Assembly (NCBI GenBank): GCA_010909165.1
Contig: VJWM01000395.1
Location: 1 to 21,314 of the forward strand
Reading direction: 5' to 3'
Source of the DNA: Anthoceros angustus
Taxonomy: Eukaryota; Streptophyta; Anthocerotopsida; Anthocerotales; Anthocerotaceae
Length of the DNA stretch: 21,314 nt
In this document: one piece after another, positions 16,935 through 21,314 of the stretch
Layout of the letters: every line of letters starts with the position of its first letter
Position numbering within the stretch: position 1 is the first letter of the stretch
Program-made: the position numbers and the translations under genes
The notes under the pieces: model-generated
Told to the model about the DNA's origin: nothing
Database searches by the model: none
The model's input: the letters and a program-made list of their open reading frames with translations, nothing else

Positions 16935-18250
16935 ACACGGCGGGTCTTGGCTACCGTCATGGATGGTATGCTCTGGGGACTCTGCGGAACGGCCGAGAAG
17001 ACCCAGGAGGTGGAGGCAACAAGGAGGCGCATGGTGCTCCTCCAGGAGCAGATGGAGGCGGCCCAGGAGGCAAGGAAGAAGGCGGAAGCCCTCGGCCGCA
17101 TCAAGGAAGGGAAACGGTGGGAGGCAGAGCGCGAGGTCCGATTCATCAAGACCGGACCAAGGTCCTCCACCGGAGTACCGAGGCAGCAGGAGGCCCAAGC
17201 ACGGGCCAAGATCTCCGCATTTAAGGGAGAGGCGCAGCAGGAGGAGAGGGCTCGCGACTGGCCGAGGCGGCCCGGCCGCCCAACATCGCATCAGGCTCAC
17301 AAGGCGCCAGAAGCGGAAGCCATGAAGGTCGACGGGATACCTATCGACGTGATCGGAACCGTGGAGGGAGACGGCCGGGTAGCCAACTCAAGGCCGAACA
17401 GCGGCAGAGCAAGTACTGTCGAGCTGAGGAGGAGCTGGAGGTCAGCACCCGGGAAATAGGGGACCTGTGGTGGCAGGAGGTAGAAGGGGGAGCTAGAGGA
17501 TGCAAGGATACCTTGGAGCTGCAACTCCAAGACGCATCGGAGCAGCAGGGGGTTCTCAACGAGAGAATCCAAGACTTCGAGCGGGAGATAGAGCGCCTCC
17601 AGCTTCGCTTGAAGACGGAGGAGAATAGGCGACGGTCCAAGGAGTTCGACGTCGCGAGGCCGCAGCAGGAGGTGGAGGAGTGACGGGGATACCGCCCGGA
17701 GAAGGAAGTGGCGACCGAAAGGATGAACGGAGGAAGAAAGGAGGAGAAGCGCCGCCGTCCGGCTTGGAAGGAGGGTGAGCTCACCATGGCTGCAAATCGG
17801 GCGGAGCCGGAACGACGAAGGAGGAGGAGAAGCCGAGCAAGGCCGCAGGAGGTGCTCTGAGGCCGCTTTGGTGGCATCGAGGGAGTCCGCCGCAGCGGTA
17901 AGCCCGGCAACGGAGACGGGCCAGCGACAAGATGCCCAAATGCCGAGCACTCAAGAGAGGGAATACCGGTGCTCCGGGCCCATGTGGAGGAGGCTAATTC
18001 AACAAGTCGATTCCCGACTTTGCCTACTACCACGCAGAGCTCCTCAAGGCTCTGGAGGTCTTGCGCCACCCTGGGCAGGCGAGCGGACCTCCGTAAGGGC
18101 TCGGAAGGAGGAGCGAGAGAGGAAGGACCCGGGACAGCCCACGGGACCCTAGGCGCCTGCTTGATGACGATAGCAGGGCGAGGGAGAGCAACGGGAGGAG
18201 CCGGACGCAGGAAGGGTCACTGCGCCGGAGGTAAGCACTCTACACCTCCG
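16914..18250 (+). pseudogene. Broken coiled-coil coding region, unrecognised
   Basis: The first frame (16914-17459) has MVLLQEQMEAAQEARKKAEA and later basic Arg/Gln/Pro-rich sequence; it overlaps the copia C LTR by about 20 bases, so its true start is probably the ATG at 16959 or later. After its stop, another frame (17462-17683) reads ELQLQDASEQQGVLNERIQD, then EREIERLQLRLKTEE, a clear heptad coiled coil. A third frame near 18010-18070 has PDFAYYHAELLKALEVLR. Together these suggest one long, highly charged coiled-coil protein broken by indels. Plant Gag-like or transposon accessory proteins can look like this, but no family is recognised. Confidence 0.45.
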
Positions 18251-18422
18251 CACTAAGGAAGGGGAGGGCCCCGGGAGGCCGTGGAAGGCATGGCCCAGGG
18301 GAACCGGGAACCACGTGGGTGAGCCGTGATAGCCCGAGGAGGCAAAACCACAGTCTGGAGTCCGGACTTTGTCCGAGACTCTTGAGAAAAGCCGACTCAG
18401 TCCGGCCCTGAGGAGTGGGCTT

Positions 18423-18560
18423 AGAGGTCCAGACTCTGACGTGGCGGGGACCCTCGGTCAGAACTCGAAGGCGGACACGAGGGGCTGGACCCCGGAGGAA
18501 GGCTGACCTAGAGGTCAGGACTCAGTCGAGACGGGTGAGGTCCAGACTCGGGGTGGGGAG
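18423..18560 (+). repeat. Short subrepeats, GAGGTCCAGACTC type
   Basis: AGAGGTCCAGACTCTGACG (about 18423), AGAGGTCAGGACTCAGTCG (about 18511) and GAGGTCCAGACTCGGGG (about 18537) are near copies; looser CAGTCTGGAGTCCGGACT copies start near 18350. They lie upstream of the TATA-like site, as U3 repeats do. Confidence 0.6.
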
Positions 18561-18913
18561 AGCCACCGATCACCGGCCCGGCGGATCCATCTCTTGGAGG
18601 CCGGCCCGTGGGGGCCCGCGAAGAGATAAGAGAGAGGGAGGAGGACTTAGGTGTGCCGTTGTCGAGGCCCGTGGTAGTGTGCACATGAGACCCTCGAGGA
18701 GAGGTAGGGACCCGCCTCGCGGATCATCCACGATTGGGCTGCCTTGATCGTCGGAGCTCGGCCTTGGGCAGCCGGTGCTAAGAGCGGAATCGAGGCCATC
18801 CAGCCCCACTAGGCAGGCGGAGATAGGAGGAATAGGAGAATAGTAGGCGGACCCGATTAGGGCCAGCCCTCATTTCCGGAATAGAGGTATGTAAAGGCGC
18901 CCTTGATGGCGTA

Positions 18914-18920
18914 GTATAAG
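18914..18920 (+). promoter_or_regulatory. TATA-like site of candidate gypsy LTR
   Basis: GTATAAG, followed by AAAGGGGTAGGTCGC, at a plausible U3/R position. Weak by itself. Confidence 0.35.
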
Positions 18921-19526
18921 AAAGGGGTAGGTCGCTCTAGTAAAGTATCTTTCTCTTAGTGTTGATGCTGCGTCTTACAGCCGGGCTCTTGGGTGCCTTC
19001 TTATTAGCAGTCCCGAGTCATCGGTGTGACGCCGGAGGCAGTCAAAGGTCTTGGTACAGACCCCTAACGTGTGGTGGTGGTAGGGAATAGCGCCTAGACC
19101 CTTGCTCGTCAGGCAAAGTGCGGGGCTGACGGCCGAGCGTGAGCCGGAGGAACTCCGGAGGGCGCTCTGAGCCGGGGCCGGAGAGGCCCGAGAGTACGGA
19201 GGTCGGACCCCGCGTAGCCACCGCGCTTTTCCCAAGGATGGTGAGAGTAGTGAGAGTGGTAAGAGGAGCGGACTAGGGGTTGGTGGCAGACTTGAACGGC
19301 GACCGAACAGGTCCTTAAACTTTTGGCCACATGCCGGGTTTGTCGGTGAGCGTTGCGGGTAGTTAGGTTTAAAATGATGAATAGGCGTATTGAGACTAAA
19401 GCGGATACTAAGTGAGAGACGAAGCGATTGAAAGAGGCAAGCGGAACCCATCATTCTCTTGGGAGCCGGACTCCTTACTCCAACGACCTGCAGGATTGTG
19501 CCTTGGCCTATCAGTCTACGCCACAT

Positions 19527-19543
19527 TTTGGGCGCTTCTGGGA
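19527..19543 (+). other. Degenerate gypsy primer-site-like sequence
   Basis: TTTGGGCGCTTCTGGGA resembles the TTTGGCGCCGTCTGTGGGA sequence found just inside the 5' LTR of many plant gypsy elements, with a few base changes. It directly follows CCACA, a plausible LTR end. Confidence 0.42.
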
Positions 19544-21314
19544 ATGAGTCGTTCATGCCTAGTGGGAAGGTAAGTGTGGATGCGTGGAGGACGTGAGGAA
19601 GTCAAGAGCTTCTTTGAGTGAGCCGGACCGCCCCGTGAGCGCTCCGTAGGCGCGTGAGAGAGGAGCAGGCTCAGGAGAGCTCCGGCCAGTAAGCGCCGTA
19701 GATTTGTCGGATCGTGAGGAGAAGTAGCACAAAGTCAGTCGTGATGGGGAGTGGTTCCTCAACCCTGGCGTCATTGTCGATGTAACAACATCGACCAAAG
19801 CAATGCATCTCTTTGGAGGTAAGAAGGAGAGGGGCCGGAAACCTTCGTGGAGGATTCGTGTCTCGGGCGAACTTCAGAAGGTTGGATCTGCTTATCCAAA
19901 TTCGAGGTCCTTCGTAATGCTCGATGTAGTCTGGGAGGAAGCATGCGGCCGCCCTCGCTCCCCTCGACCTTCAGCATTGAAGGATGCCTTCTTGGAAAGA
20001 TTCCGTGGATTGACCAAGAAGGCTACCTATCTAAGCTAGAAATCAAGAGCGAGGCAAGACGGAGACGCGTTGGGATCGATACATTGACAGTTCTACTTGG
20101 GCCAAGACTCCCACCACACCACCACATGCAGTGACGTTGGTCTGCACATGGTGCCCACCTGCCAATGGCTAAGCATGTCTCATGTTGGCGAGAAAAGGAT
20201 GTAAGGCGGTCGGGCATGGAGAACTACGAGGGTGCACCAACAAAGGGAGGCGCCTCCAAAGTGGAAGAAGAAAAAAAAAGCGGGGTCAATCCAGGATGAA
20301 GAGCCCTCGAAGAGAGGACGAAGAAAGAGGGTTACCGGAGGAAGAAGAGGAGGTTAGGAAGAAGAACTGAGGGGCCTTGGAAGAGGAGGAACTCTCAAGA
20401 AATAAGAAGAAAAAGCTCGCGATTAAGCGGAGGGTCGAGAAGAAGGAGGTCATGATGCTCACGGGCCGAGAATTTCTCGCTGATCCAACCCTTTGAAGAG
20501 GTGGGCGGGGTTGAGGAAGACTGAACGGGTAATGGAAGCGGGTGGAAGAATTGACGATCAACCAGTGAAGAGAACGAGAAGGCGGAAGGCGGCCACCACG
20601 GACCCATCTATGGTGTGTGCGGTGTACCTGGCATTGGCATTCGAAGCGCCCTTCCGGACCCGTGAAACCAAGTGGAGTCGACTATGAGGAAGAGTCCGAG
20701 GGACGACCCGGGTGGGACGCCAAGTCACGGGAAGCATCACGGACATGATCCAAGAGGCGATGTACCACGGCGGACCGTAGTGCATCGACCTCCGACGACC
20801 AGCATGGAGCCTCCGGATTCTCAAGGCGGTGGTCTCATTGAATCGGTGGAACCCGGCACTACTCCAACGCGTGCCCATACTCCCCACTAAGGTAGCAGGG
20901 ATTTTGAACGCACCATTTGGAGCCATTTGACGCCGCCTTCCCCTCTCCTAAGACGCCATGGCAAGGTGCTCTGATTGAGGATGCCACCGGTGGCGGAGTG
21001 GGAAGAGGCGCCAAAGGAACTTGGGGTGGAGTAATGCAGCGGTTATTAAGGAGGGAAGGTAGACTCGAGGAGATGCTGAGGTGTCAACCCAAGCCGTGAA
21101 AGGAGCAAAAGGGAGAAGGTTACAATGTATTGTGACCATATCATCAGCGATGTAAGTGATAGTATTTGTCGATGTTAGCGGTAGGTTCTGCATCAATTGG
21201 ACCCGTCCTCCTATAGAACACCAAGACAAAAATCGAAAACTTGAGGTATTCGGCGCTGCCACTTTTTGGCCCCAGAACTCCATAGAATAGTTGAATCGTT
21301 GGGCATCTCCTACT
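19544..21314 (+). other. Interior of candidate gypsy element; no recognised domain
   Basis: No Gag, protease or RT motif is visible. Plus frames at 19803-20039 and 19847-20134 overlap and have mixed composition (for example LKDAFLERFRGLTKKATYL), possibly parts of one broken protein. At 20182-20400 the sequence is strongly purine-rich and translates into Lys/Arg/Glu runs. A further plus frame near 20700-20890 contains ITDMIQEAMYHGG and LRILKAVVSLNRWNPAL, which look protein-like. At the right edge a minus frame (21283-20948) opens MEFWGQKVAAPNTSSF with no recognised family. The element would continue outside the window. Confidence 0.35.

Larger units (their letters stand above)
18320..19525 (+). 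repeat. Candidate LTR of a plus-strand gypsy element
   Basis: Non-coding GC-rich sequence with LTR-like organisation: GGTCCAGACTC-type subrepeats (18423-18560), a TATA-like GTATAAG at 18914-18920, a long R/U5-like part, then CTACGCCACA just before a primer-site-like TTTTGGGCGC. The start is not resolved (TG candidates near 18327 exist) and no second copy is available for comparison. The call rests on order and on similarity to gypsy LTR ends and is tentative. Confidence 0.42.

Noticed and set aside
17341-18069. 242-codon minus ORF rich in Ser/Leu/Arg
   Set aside because: It is antisense to the coiled-coil frames; low-complexity reverse translation of GAG-rich sequence.
1-21314. tRNA, rRNA or intact host protein-coding gene
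   Set aside because: No such gene could be supported by eye; apparent long frames are transposon remnants or compositional.

Overview
The window looks like repeat-dense nuclear DNA of a flowering plant, possibly a monocot. It has Ty1/copia and Ty3/gypsy retrotransposon pieces with plant-type tRNA primer sites, no bacterial-style operons, no RNA genes that I can find, and no convincing intact host gene. Species and family cannot be fixed from sequence alone. I see no clear new defence or regulatory system. The value of the window is its nested transposon architecture plus a few unexplained blocks.

Layout, left to right. (1) About 1-2200, minus strand: a decayed Ty3/gypsy Gag-protease-reverse transcriptase region cut by the window edge. 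(2) About 2200-3973: pyrimidine-rich sequence without a recognisable gene, with small perfect hairpins. (3) 3974-10597, minus strand: a structurally complete Ty1/copia element (called copia A). It has two short LTRs (about 150 bp), a primer binding site, a polypurine tract, and decayed gag, protease, integrase, RT and RNase H. Both sides carry the 6-bp flank GGTCTT, which I read as the target-site duplication. (4) 10598-11874: a continuation of the sequence that copia A interrupted. (5) 11875-12860, plus strand: a broken reading region for an unrecognised basic protein, followed by a cluster of four hairpins (12823-12957). (6) About 13007-13909, minus strand: the truncated 5' end of a second copia element (copia B): LTR, primer site, leader and an unknown ORF. 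(7) 13910-14934: AT-rich DNA ending in a two-copy tandem duplication with a 228-bp offset. (8) About 14940-16934, minus strand: the 5' part of a third copia element (copia C), with LTR, leader and gag. Its leader holds a very CpG-rich block. (9) 16935-18250, plus strand: a broken coiled-coil coding region. (10) About 18320-19525: a candidate LTR of a plus-strand gypsy element, followed by a degenerate primer-site-like sequence and an unrecognised interior running to the window end.

How the parts relate. Copia A, B and C and the left gypsy piece all read on the minus strand; the candidate right-hand gypsy reads on the plus strand. Copia A is the clearest late event, because its LTR cores remain almost identical and its flanks match. 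Every coding region carries frameshifts or stops, so nothing here is likely to be autonomous. Catalytic motifs remain readable in copia A (integrase DD35E, RT YVDD, RNase H D-E-D) and partly in the left gypsy (YLDD in a shifted frame, protease altered to D-C-G).
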